This document shows positions 9,751 through 19,114 of a DNA stretch of 24,055 bases, piece by piece. A program made the position numbers and the translations under genes. Origin of the DNA: Schoenoplectus triqueter. Lineage: Eukaryota; Streptophyta; Magnoliopsida; Poales; Cyperaceae. The stretch is taken from the NCBI GenBank assembly GCA_964058805.1, contig CAXKVV010000311.1:1-24055 (forward strand), read 5' to 3'. The notes under the pieces were generated by a model. The model did no database searches. It was not told the DNA's origin and worked only from the letters and a program-made list of their open reading frames with translations. Numbering within the stretch: the first letter of the stretch is position 1; every line of letters starts with the position of its first letter.

Positions 9751-10536
9751 GAGGAGGGTCATTGTAGGGTCTCAATAGGTCGGGTTCGGGTAATATTATT
9801 TTATTATTTTTCTTGATCCAACTTGATTAAATTCGGATAATTTTTTTTGACTAATACCCGACCCGATGGATCACGGGTCGATCCGACCCGTGTAAAATAA
9901 TTAATTATTTATTAATTATTTGTATATAATTTTAAGTAATAAAATATAAATTAATTTATAATTAATATTAATTAGTGTATATTTAAGATTTAATTAGTAT
10001 TAAATCACAAAATTACTTCAAAAAATAAAATTAATCGGGTCGGGTTGATCTGAACCCGACCCGACCCGATTCAGGTCAAAAAAATTAAACTCATACCCGA
10101 TCCATTTATTTTCGGGTCATGTCGGGTCGGGACAGATTCGGATCGGATCGGATCAATAATTGACACACCTAGTCCCTTGACAATGAGTTATTTTGACAAT
10201 CTTAATACTAAACTTTTAAATAAATATCAAAATATATTTAAAATAGAAAAAAATATACATATATTATTTTATTTATAGATCGATAGTGTTTTTTATGTAA
10301 TTTTATCATTGTTTGATAATCCATTAAAAACTATTAAATTTGAACCGTTATAAATTATATAAATTTGATAGTATTTAATGAACTATCAAATGATAATATA
10401 ATTGCATAAAATAAAATTATCAATCTTAAGTAAAAAAATATATTTATAAAAAAAATCTATTTTGAAGATTTTTTTTAATATTTATTCAAAAATTCATTGT
10501 CAAGATTATCAAAATAATCTGGAGGGATCCCTTCCC
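9751..10536. mobile_element. Mutator-like MITE, copy 1, split by an hAT element
   Basis: Flanked by a perfect 9-bp duplication TTTGATAAA (9742-9750 and 10537-10545). The terminal repeats are GAGGAGGGTC...CCCTTGACAATGAG on the left and GGAGGGATCCCTTCCC on the right. The left terminal repeat is interrupted by the hAT MITE at 9765-10171; without it the element is about 370 bp. Its interior has a second inverted pair, around ATAAAATTATCAAT and its complement. Together with 11007-11370, 13811-14130 and 18425-18775 it forms one family. A 9-bp duplication points to the Mutator superfamily. Non-coding. Confidence 0.75.
9765..10171. mobile_element. hAT-type MITE (GACCCGACCCG family), nested
   Basis: The right end reads CAATAATTGACACACCTA, the complement of the left end of the element at 7284. 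The left end reads TAGGGTCTCAATAGGTCGGG. Both ends carry runs of CGGGTCGGGT or GACCCGACCC. It is inserted into the left terminal repeat of a Mutator-like MITE: flanks GGTCATTG and GTCCCTTG are imperfect copies, and removing the element restores AGGAGGGTCCCTTGACAAT, matching the other family members. The size is 407 bp with no coding capacity. Confidence 0.75.
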
Positions 10537-10545
10537 TTTGATAAA

Positions 10546-10997
10546 ACCAACTGGAAGCCGCTACACTTAAAACGTTAATCATTTAATCCATAATTAACCA
10601 AATTGGAAAATAATCCGAATTTGAAATAAACCTGTAAGCATCAAAGTATTGTAGTTTTTATTGCGCCCGGATTTGTTTAGACACCCCAAATTTAACAATA
10701 GGAGATATATTTTTTATTTTTTGGGTGTTCCACATACCATAATCAACTAGTAAATCTGAATATAATCATCCAATATATGTTCTATAATCTGGAAAAAAAA
10801 CAAATTTGTAGCTGTTAGCAGGAGTTAAACTGGAGAACGGTGTCTTGATAATATGTATAGTGACTTATTCTCAAATTATTATATATTTATAGTGGAGGAT
10901 TACAATGAAATAAGAAAAGTAACAATGCTGAAAATTAAAAAAGAAACCAGAATAAAATTTTAAAGACTTGCCTAGATTAATAATTAATAATAGATAT
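10546..10997. other. Intergenic, no gene seen
   Basis: Sequence between two Mutator-like MITEs. A small inverted motif (ACACCCCAAA near 10681 and TTTTGGGTGT near 10718) is the only structure noted; it could be the remains of a MITE. Confidence 0.4.
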
Positions 10998-11006
10998 TTT
11001 AACAAT

Positions 11007-11370
11007 GGGAAGGGACCTCTCGACAATTTTGATAATGGATCTGCATAAAAATATGAAAAAATATTAAAAATAAAAAAAATCATATAGATTTGTTCTTCTA
11101 TTTATAAATTGATGATGATTCAAATTTTATTATTGTTTACTAGTTCATCAAAAACATTAAAATGTTATGCACTTTGCAACTGTTTCAATTTAATAATTTT
11201 TAATGGACTATCAAATAATAATAAAATTACATAAAATTTGAATCACCATTATCAATAAGTAGAAAAATATATATCTATAAAGTTTTTTTTTCCTATTTTT
11301 TATAATTTTTTCATATTTATTTAAAGTTATCAACATTGTCAAAATAATCATTATCAAGTGATCCCTTCCC
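11007..11370. mobile_element. Mutator-like MITE, copy 2
   Basis: A perfect 9-bp duplication TTTAACAAT flanks it at 10998-11006 and 11371-11379. Terminal repeats are GGGAAGGGACCTCT on the left and AGTGATCCCTTCCC on the right. An internal inverted pair, GATTCAAATTTTAT and ATAAAATTTGAATC, flanks the middle. At 364 bp it is an intact-looking, non-coding member of the family defined by copies at 9751 and 18425. Confidence 0.8.
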
Positions 11371-11406
11371 TTTAACAATATTGATTCAACTATATAACAT
11401 CAGAAT

Positions 11407-11560
11407 TAGGGCCACAAACAAGTCGAGTTCGAGTGAGCTGGGCTCAGCTCATGAAAATATAAGCCGAGCCGAGCTACTGAAATACTACAAGCTAAAAAAA
11501 CCTAATTCAAGCTCAACTCGTCACTATTCGAGCTAACTCGTGAGCCAATGCATGTGTATT
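11407..11560. mobile_element. Partial hAT-type MITE, GAGCTCG/CGAGCC family
   Basis: Begins TAGGGCCACAAACAAGTCGAG and continues with repeats of CGAGC, GAGCTG and GCTCAACTCG, the pattern of a plant hAT MITE family with TAGGGGTGCAAACGAG-type ends. No matching right terminus or target duplication is found, so this is probably a truncated copy. From 11561 to 12001 no gene or clear element is visible. Confidence 0.45.
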
Positions 11561-12009
11561 GACTCGGTCTGATATTTAAATTTAGTGCATCTATAAACTA
11601 TAAAGTTGGTACAAAAGTTAGTATAAAATTGATATATTATGCTTTAAATGATATTTTTACTATAAGAAATCACGTATTCAAAATTCAAACGAAAAAAAAT
11701 CGTTCATGTATAGTAAATTGACTTTTTTTCTCAAAAAGTAAAAAAATCATAGTCAAATGACTTGACACCATTTTATCCCAAAAATAAATCAATTAATCAA
11801 TTAATCTGAAACCAAATTGTACACAATTGAACGCACTCAGTTTGTGTCGAAAATTCACTCTGTAATGTCCATAATTTGACGTTTAACAAACCATAACAAC
11901 CGGACAACTGAATCGATTTATAGACAACATATGTGGTCCAGACATTGTACACATCACTATTTAAATTTAATTTGTGTTATTAATGAAATTTAAGGGTTTA
12001 ACCCTCATT

Positions 12010-12290
12010 CAGTGAGGCGGAACCAGCTTACAAAATAAAAGAGTTAAAATAATTTTGGATATAATATATATATATAATAATTATTTTGAGAGTGAAATAT
12101 ATTTTAATATTTTTTATAATAAAAGTATAACTTTAAAAAAATATCATTGAAAATATTTCAAGACAGAACATATTTTCATATTTTTTTTAAAAATCAAGTT
12201 TTAAAAATTCTTTTGAATCATAAAATTATTTTATTTTTAAAAAAAAAAAAATCAGCTGACCTCTTATGCCAAAGGTTAGCTCCGCTCCTA
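12010..12290. mobile_element. hAT-type MITE, degenerate
   Basis: Left end CAGTGAGGCGGAACCAG and right end GTTAGCTCCGCTCCTA form an imperfect inverted pair (GAGGCGGA versus GAGCGGAG). The 8-bp flanks CCCTCATT and ATCTCATA share CTCAT in register (5 of 8). The interior is almost pure A/T and non-coding. The ends resemble those of the element at 15922-16032, suggesting related families. Confidence 0.55.
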
Positions 12291-12742
12291 ATCTCATATT
12301 CTTATAAAAAAAACATTTTAATCAATCCACACCAAGGTCGATCCAAAACCTGATAACATTTGAACCCGTATAATTGAAGCTATACAACCATTCGAATCCT
12401 AAATTACATTGAATTCAAAATGATCCAAATCCAGTACTTGTCTGAAAGTGATCAGGACTTGATTTTATTCCATTTAAATATTACCCAACATGTTATTTTT
12501 GACAAGCATACTTGAACAAATATAAATTTAGTGGATCTGTGATTCATGAAACTTGAGTCCGATACATCGACATACCCGACCCGTAACCATAATGGTCCTT
12601 CAAAATTCTTGCATGGTTGGAAACTTGGAATGTACAGTGAATAACTTGTGGTTCCATTCCGTGATCTGACCAGACTTCATGACTACCTGAAATTTCACAA
12701 GATCAGTGTTCCTATTCATTGTTTGATGTTCTAAAAAACAAC
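12291..12742. other. Intergenic, no gene seen
   Basis: Slightly less AT-rich than its surroundings, with degenerate scattered motifs such as CATACCCGACCCGTA near 12570 that echo the GACCCG MITE family. No terminal repeats or reading frame could be defined. Confidence 0.4.
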
Positions 12743-12756
12743 AAATGGCAAGATGA

Positions 12757-13331
12757 TATTGGTCTTTGCTTGGCTCATGTTGAAAAATAAAATTCTCACG
12801 GTTAATAATTTACAAAGGAAATAATGAACAATAGTTAATAAATGTGCCTTTTGTAAAAATTATGAGGAATCGGTATCACATCTTTTTCATAGCTGTTCTT
12901 TTTTCCGGCAGTCCTTGATATCTACTCTTCAATCTCTAAATCAATACAACCAATTTCTTGCTATATTGAAAAAAAAATGCCCAACAACTCTACCTATGAA
13001 TTCAATCATCACATATATGGTATGGAGGGAGAGATGTTCAAGAACTTTTACAGAAAATGTAAGACTATTCATGATATGATTATAGAAATGAAACAGAAAC
13101 GCATCTTATCTCAATAAAATGATAAACTGTCAGATATATCTTTGGCTCCCTTTCATGTTCAGCTTAATTACTATAATTGATAAAAAAAATCTTATTTTTC
13201 TTCTATTTATACTCACATGTTGTGAGTTATTATTTCGTTTTTTAATTTTTTTAATTTATTAAAACTTTGTAATCATTTTTTACAAGTAATAAAAAATTAC
13301 GGACATGACCCTATCTTTTTCTAAAAAAAAT
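12757..13331 (+). mobile_element. 5'-truncated LINE (L1-type) 3' end with 14-bp target duplication
   Basis: The plus strand encodes the zinc-binding C-terminal region of a plant LINE ORF2 protein: FAWLMLKNKILT, then CAFCKNYEESVSHLFHSC with the C-x2-C...H-x4-C spacing of the zf-RVT domain, then YMVWRERCSR and, after a frameshift, KQKRILSQ followed by a stop near 13120. Two stops (about 12820) and that frameshift make it dead. A 3' UTR with AATAAAA (about 13288) ends in A8. The sequence AAATGGCAAGATGA lies on both sides, at 12743-12756 and 13332-13345, which is the expected hallmark of target-primed insertion. About 575 bp was inserted. Confidence 0.85.
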
Positions 13332-13345
13332 AAATGGCAAGATGA

Positions 13346-13801
13346 GACACCGAAACTGTCTTTTCTTATGTTATTGTGGGGGCAATTTATCGGATAAGCA
13401 TTAATTCGATCGCTCGAATTTATCCAATACGGTTTGGATTTAACTCTGAATTTATTCTGTTAACAGCTAACATATTGCTATCTCATCTCTTCTTCTTTTT
13501 ATCTGAAATAGTGAAAACTGACCCCAAACTAAAAGTACTTTGATATTACTCCCTGATATAGGTGAGAAATAATATATAATTTACAACTTAACAAATAATT
13601 AAAGCTATCACAAACAGTCAAGTAGACAACAAAAGTATTGAAAAATTTAATATTACAACCCGTTATTACTAAGCATTACCAAAAAAAGAAGTTACCACTA
13701 AACTTTAAACCATTTTATGTTCACCCTCCAAATTGCAAATCTCCATATCCACCTCTATCAAGAAGCTTCTTTTGATAAGGATCTTGATATAAGTTCTGGC
13801 A
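13346..13801. other. Intergenic, no gene seen
   Basis: No coding trace, terminal repeat or RNA gene is recognisable between the LINE end and the next MITE. Confidence 0.4.
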
Positions 13802-13810
13802 TTTAAAAAT

Positions 13811-14130
13811 GGTGGGGATTCCTTGACAACTATTTATTTTGACAATCTTAACAATTAATTTTATATAAATTTATAAAAAAACTAAAAATAGTAAAAAGTT
13901 CATAAATATATTCATAAACTTATAGATTGATTGTGCTTCAATTTTCATATAATTTGAGTATCAAAAGCTATCAAAACTATATGATAATTTAATAAATTTA
14001 ATAAATTTTGATGGAATATCATATGATATTTAAATTGTATGAAAATTAAATCACAATCAATCACTAAGTTCGAGAATATGTTTGAAAAAAATCTATCCAA
14101 TTACATTTATTATATAAAATTTAAATAATT
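13811..14130. mobile_element. Mutator-like MITE, copy 3, right end lost
   Basis: The left end GGTGGGGATTCCTTGACAAC followed by TTTTGACAATCTTAA aligns with the left ends of copies 1 and 4. The internal inverted pair is present: GATTGATTGTGCTTCAATTTTCATA and its complement near 14035-14065. The right terminal repeat cannot be recognised, so the element is truncated or rearranged and its right border is approximate. Confidence 0.55.
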
Positions 14131-14230
14131 ATTTAATATTTAATTGATCAATTGGTATCGATTGACACCAAAACACTTAAATTGGATCCTCCGAGAATTA
14201 AGACAATATAATATAAGTGCATATTTAAAG

Positions 14231-14880
14231 AGACTCATGCGAGAAAGAACAATGTCCCCGCAATTAATATACACTAAAGTCCTAAACTCTTCAAAGTGGA
14301 CACTAATTGTCTTTACATGGTTAAATTTAATTTATTTTCTTCAGTAGTACTTTGTCTCATCTCATGTCGCGTTAGGACGCCAATTGGATCCATTTTTTTT
14401 ATATTTCTAGTTGTGGGTACGGACATGATCATGACTAACTAATTAATTTGGTATGGTGAGAAAATATATGTGACAAATAACTACTTGAAAAGTTTATAGG
14501 ATGTTGATATATTGCCTCAAGTTTTGTCCTTAAGGCTATTGATGATCTAAATTTTGATAAAGAAATGAATTATATTTTATATAATTATTATATTGTAAAA
14601 TTTGAGATGGTAAAATTTTATTGTGGGTAGTTCGATCAGTTTATATTATTACTGATAAAAATTTATAGCATCAATTTGTTGATAAAAATTTACATAACCA
14701 GCCAATTTATAAAACATTAAACATATATAATTTTATCAGTTTATATTTTTCATCGACGATATATACATAGTACCGGAAGAAGCGAAAGCACCGCATATTT
14801 ATTCAATTTTATAACGACGTGTACAATCCAAACAATATCCACAATATCCAAAATTTATGAGTGGACTGCTTTTGCCGTAC
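14231..14880 (+). repeat. Dispersed duplication, copy 1 (partner at 19844-20165)
   Basis: Shared landmarks with 19844-20165, in the same order and orientation, are AGTGGACACTAATTGTCTTT then ACATGGTT, then GTGACAAATAACTACTTG, then GTGTACAATCCAAACAAT and ATCCAAAATTT. The match is interrupted here by about 305 extra bases (14501-14806). Divergence is moderate. The unit has no recognisable coding content; it could be an old promoter or intergenic segment duplicated with lost genes. Confidence 0.65.
14501..14806. mobile_element. Insertion of about 305 bp relative to the duplicated copy
   Basis: The partner copy at 19844-20165 runs straight from ACTTGGAAATCTTAT to GATGTACAATCC, whereas here about 305 bases intervene. 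The insert is bordered by TTTATA on both sides (about 14496-14501 and 14802-14807). It contains two copies of TGATAAAAATTTA and no clear terminal inverted repeat. The transposon type is unknown; a deletion in the partner is the alternative. Confidence 0.4.
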
Positions 14881-15321
14881 CCCAGCTGTTGCCCCCAATA
14901 AGTTCTTCAATTAAGCAACCGCAGCCAATCAAAAGTTCTTTCAATTAAATCCCGAAAATGAATTTTCTGGGGGGCTTCAAAACAAATTTAGAACTTCCAA
15001 AGTGATAAATTTTAATCCGATTTGAAAAATTCATCTGATTCGTCTAAATTTAAATCCGATCTTATTAGATCTTTTAAAATCAAATTGATTCGATTTGATT
15101 TCAGATCAAAAAACATACAATTTAATTAAAATCAATCTAAAATCTAAAATAATTAATATATAAATTAATCAAACCGAACTGGTTCAAATCCTGACCTAAC
15201 CCAATTTAATTTCTTTCAAAATATTCACCTCCAAGTACTTCACGTGTTGAAGTAGGCAGCTAATCTCCACCGTTCTTCACAAGAAAGTAATTAGTATTAA
15301 TCAGTTAGGATATATATATAT
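14881..15321. other. Intergenic; possible decayed MITE
   Basis: Repeated CCGAT, GATTTG and GATTCG motifs at about 15010-15110, plus AAACCGAACTGGTTC near 15172, suggest a decayed hAT-type MITE, but no ends could be paired. No gene is visible. Confidence 0.35.
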
Positions 15322-15737
15322 ATAGTGGATATAGCGTGAGCTTAAGCTCACGGAGACCTTCCGTGAGTTTAACTCAAAAAATATATCAAATCATCTTCAA
15401 ATTTGAATTTTTCACTCTCATTAAATTCTTCATATTGAAATCTTATGGGGTACAAAAATTTGGGATGTTTTGAGTTTTCTAAGTCACACTTTTTAATTTT
15501 TTAAAATCAGCTCTAAAAATAATAATAAAATATTTAATATTTGTACATTATTTATAAAAATTGAAAAGAGCGAATTAGAAAACACGAAACATCCTAAAAT
15601 TTTGTACCCCACAAGATTTAAATATGAAAAAATTAGTGAGAGTGAAAAATCAAAATTTGAAGATGATTTGATATATTTTTTGAGTTAAGCTCACGGAAGG
15701 TCTCTGTGAGCTTAAGCTCACGGTATTTTACTTTCTA
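15322..15737. mobile_element. Long fold-back MITE in a TA microsatellite, copy 2
   Basis: The same family as 7515-7919. Arms are about 15333-15490 and 15560-15723, and the loop again contains CTCTAAAAATAATAATAA. Both ends keep the 20-bp palindrome related to CCGTGAGCTTAAGCTCACGG (15333-15352 and 15704-15723, one mismatch each). The termini read TAGTGGATATAG and ACTTTCTA, directly inside (TA)n on both sides. The arms are more diverged from one another than in copy 1, so this insertion looks older. Confidence 0.75.
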
Positions 15738-15921
15738 TATATATATATTATTTTGCAGCCCACTCTACGTGAACAGTACTACTGATGGACTTCGTTCTAA
15801 AAAGAGCAAATTCTCCGGTTAAAAGCAGGCGTAGCAAGAATATATATATATATTATATGCATAAATACCAGCTGATGATTCATATTCAGAATGAAAAATG
15901 TTTGGCAGATACTATTATTGA

Positions 15922-16032
15922 TAGGGGCGGAATCAGAAAATCCGCATAGAGGTGTTGTATGAAAAGTGTATTGTAATTTCAATTTTTATGGGGGAGCCAA
16001 ACATCCTAGCCCTTTCTTTCTCTCTGCCTCTG
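15922..16032. mobile_element. hAT-type MITE with perfect 8-bp target duplication
   Basis: Flanked by a perfect 8-bp duplication ATTATTGA (15914-15921 and 16033-16040). Ends TAGGGGCGGAATC and TCTCTGCCTCTG form imperfect inverted repeats (TAGGGGCGGA versus CAGAGGCAGA). Only 111 bp long and non-coding. The 8-bp duplication and the GGGGCGGA-type ends indicate the hAT superfamily. Confidence 0.75.
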
Positions 16033-16059
16033 ATTATTGATGTCACTAATGTACATCAT

Positions 16060-16360
16060 AAGTCTGATGTATATTAGATATTTTATTATGCATATTAGAT
16101 AACTTGTGATGTACATAAAAGTATGATGCATATTAGAATTACTTATGATGCATATTAGAGTGATTATGATACATATTAAAGAGAATTAGACAATAAATTT
16201 GTGATGCACATTAAATTTATGATACAAATTAAACTTATGATGTATATTAGATGCCTTATTATGCATACTAAATGACTTATGATGCACAGTAAAATATATT
16301 GTGATGCATATTAGATATCTTATTATACATATTAAATTATTTATAATGCACATTAAAGTG
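16060..16360 (+). repeat. Degenerate minisatellite, unit about 20-22 bp, about 14 copies
   Basis: The core GATGCATATTAG, with variants such as GATGTATATTAG, GATACATATTAA and GATGCACATTAA, recurs at about 16066, 16087, 16108, 16124, 16147, 16166, 16202, 16220, 16239, 16260, 16280, 16302, 16324 and 16344. Most spacings are 18-23 bp. The linker usually contains (AC)TTATT or ACTTAT. It starts right after the hAT MITE at 15922-16032. No function is evident; 16361-16677 holds no gene. Confidence 0.8.
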
Positions 16361-16677
16361 ATTTATGACTCACAATAGTACACATATATTATTAGACGAT
16401 TTATTATGTACATATGTTATAGTACATATGGTATTGGCATATCATATTCAGATCCCTTTGAGAGTCACAAGCCGTTTGGAACTAATTTTGGAGCATAACC
16501 AAAAGAGTGGTGCACAACCAAATTGGAGCATAAAGTTTTGGACCATAATCGTTTGAATGATTAGTCATCTAAATTTTATTTCGCTCATTCAAACTTCAAA
16601 ATACAAGCATAAATATGATATTGCATCTTAAAACTGGATCAAAGAAGCTACCTATTACAATAAAGTCGATCAGATGC

Positions 16678-17045
16678 TTAAGGGAGGGATGTAACAGCGT
16701 TTGCCAAGATCTCTACCTCTTGAACCTCTTTGGATGAACTGATCCCTTCGTTTGAGTGGACTCGGTTCATAAGCACCATGTATCTGTCAGTTGGTCAGTT
16801 ACATAAACCATGTCTATTCCTTCTCTTTCCGCTATAAAGCTCTCCCACATATTCGGTGCACTTGTTTCCTTGTGATCCAGTGAAGAACGAGGAGGTTGTC
16901 AGAGAAAGAGTTCGTGCACCAATTGCAACCATTTCTCTTTGTTCCGTCCATCCAGATTAGATAAGCGAGGCATTACCGTTTTTGCTGTTTCTCTCCTCTC
17001 CAAGTTGCACCCATAGGATTCTTTCAACCAATCAAAGAATTCCTT
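16678..17045 (-). pseudogene. Broken coding relic, protein not recognised
   Basis: The minus strand carries gene-like codons. First, from about 17042, EFFDWLKESYGC, then RRETAKTVMPRLSNLDGRNK and KEKWLQLVHELFL up to a TGA at 16899-16901. In the next frame follow TTSSFFTGSQGNK and TEYVGELYSGKRRNRHG, ending at a TGA (16795-16797). A third piece contains RYMVLMNRVHSNEGISSSK and ends LANAVTSLP at a TAA (16678-16680). The segments continue each other across one frameshift and one stop. Residue composition and base content stand out from the flanks. I do not recognise the family. It may be a retro-copied or transposon-captured gene fragment. Confidence 0.5.
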
Positions 17046-18159
17046 TCAAAGTGAAATCCAATTTTGAATTTATTTTCATTCCCCCTTGTGTCTAAAATTC
17101 ATGAAACGTCACCCAAAATTTTCATAATTCATATCAAATATTATTCCATTTTTCTCTTAATGAAGGACGGAATAAATTTATTAGTGCTTAAATAGGCTAT
17201 TATTAGGTATAAAAATATGTTTGTCAGGCAGTGCCTTATTTCATAAAATCCTCATGTTGTTAAAATTTGTTGACGAGGCATTGGTCTTGAACTTGATATT
17301 TAAATTTAATGCTTTTATAGCTTGGCATGATTTATTTATCTTTATACAGTTTTTAAATTTTTTTCTTTGCATCTTTATAAACTCGTTCTTGAATATTATT
17401 GAAATTTTTGGACATAAAATTAATCTCCATCAATATTCTTCTTCTCAGAATCTGACTGTCGGTCCTTAAAAGCTTTTCTTCTAACTGACTGTGAGTCCCA
17501 CACATCAGAAAATAATAATTTTGCTGACTCCAAATATTTTGGGCTTAAATTCTTGATCCTTACGCACTTGGGACCTTTCTTATCCCTTGCATAATAAACA
17601 TTAGTATTATAGTAAAAAAAAAAATACTATGCTTTATCCATGTGAGTAAACTCACGAGGTCAGCGAATGTTTCCAAAATACCAGCGGTTTGCTCCTCTTT
17701 GAGATAACATCCAGTTCATGAAGGAACTTTGCAATATCTAGTATAATAATTAATATAGAAAATATTTTGTTTTATTTATCTTGTGTGGGACATAAGATGA
17801 GGATAAGGTTTTCTGATATGGTTTTGGTATTTTATCTTCCATTATCATAAATAGTACACGGAAAATGGCTGTTTATATGTCATCAAAGTACATTAATGTC
17901 ATTATTAATGGTAAATAATATTGTCATTTAATTTGAAATTTATACTTTTGATTTGATGAATGAAATTGCTCCATGCATTTGACTATGGTAATAATAAATT
18001 GGACATTTAAAATAATATATAATTTTTCAATAAAGGTATAGAGAGCTCAAGGCTTTTTTTTTCATGCCTATGGTGCTTGTTCTTATTTGGGGGGGTTGGA
18101 TCTATGATTCTATTGATGTCCTCCAAGTTAGCAACACTTAAACTAGGTCCTTTGCACAA
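17046..18159. other. Intergenic, no gene supported
   Basis: One open frame of 82 codons (17221-17469, plus strand) is hydrophobic and AT-driven, with no recognisable motif, and is not called. No inverted repeats or RNA genes were seen. Confidence 0.45.
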
Positions 18160-19010
18160 GTTATAAAATTATAAAATATTATAGTAATTACTTAGAAATA
18201 TTTATACAATAGTTTCTATTAAATTTTGATTTGTTATATTTTGCATTAAAGAAATTAGGAAAAAATCTTTAGTTACTTTTTCAAGAATAATATAATGATC
18301 AAAATTTTAAATAATGTTGTAACTAGGCATTGAATTTTATACCTACGTCCTCCTATTCCATTTTTTTTCTCTCGTACAGAATAATTAAATAACAAAAGAG
18401 ATTGAAGAGGCTTATATACTAAAAGGGAGGGATTACTTAGACAACGAGCTATTTTGATCATCATTGTCTTTAAATAAATTTAAATTTTTCTTAAAAAAGA
18501 AAAAATATATTAATATATTAGAAAGCTTATAAATTGATGGTGTTTCAAATTTCACATAATTTTTACTATTGTTTGATAGTTCATTAAATACTATCAAAAT
18601 TTTATATAATTTATAATCATTTGAATTTAGTTAACAATCATTAAATGGATGACCATATTGAAATTATATGAAATTTGAAACACCGTCAATCTATACGCTG
18701 AAGAATATATTTATAAACCTTTTATTTTTTAAGAATTTGTTTAAAGATCCATTGTCATAATAAGTGATCCCTCCCATACTTAAAACCAAGATTTATCGCC
18801 ATTTTCTTATTCAAATGTTATGCTCTAAATTAAATTGCATGTTGATTGCTAAACTTTTTAGTATTTTTACACTCACGCTCACAATTAACTTTAAAAGATA
18901 TTGATAATGCATTCCAGAAGACAAACAGAAAATGATGGTTGCAACAAGTTGACATGGGAAGTCGATCTCAATAGAAAGGTCGATCATGACGTAGGAGGCG
19001 ATCTCAGTTG
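18160..19010 (+). repeat. Segmental duplication, copy A (carries a MITE)
   Basis: Colinear with 19115-19700. Shared landmarks are TTACTTAGAAATATTTA, then a TTGCAT with CTACTTTTTCAA-type block, CCTACGTC, TCGTACA, TTCTTATTCAAATGTT, then TGGTTGCAACAAGTTGACATG and ATCATGACGTAGGAGG. The copies are strongly diverged and contain indels. A Mutator-like MITE (18425-18775) splits copy A at a point where copy B is continuous. No coding sequence is recognised in the unit. Confidence 0.6.
18425..18775. mobile_element. Mutator-like MITE, copy 4
   Basis: Terminal repeats are GGGAGGGATTACTTAGACAA on the left and AAGTGATCCCTCCC on the right. The flanking 9-bp sequences ATACTAAAA (18416-18424) and ATACTTAAA (18776-18784) match at 8 of 9. 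A well-preserved internal inverted pair, TGATGGTGTTTCAAATTTCA (from about 18536) and its complement (18661-18690), could form a stem. At 351 bp it is the best-preserved member for internal structure. It encodes nothing. Confidence 0.78.
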
Positions 19011-19114
19011 GCTAGTAAGGAAGGAGTAGAGATCAGAACGCTTATGTATTTAATAAGAAGTAGAGATATAATAAGCATTGGATGGACCATAATGTGGGTT
19101 GTTCACTGAAATTA

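Noticed and set aside
17221..17469. Open frame of 82 codons on the plus strand
   Set aside because: Hydrophobic only because the DNA is T-rich; no homology recognised and no supporting features.
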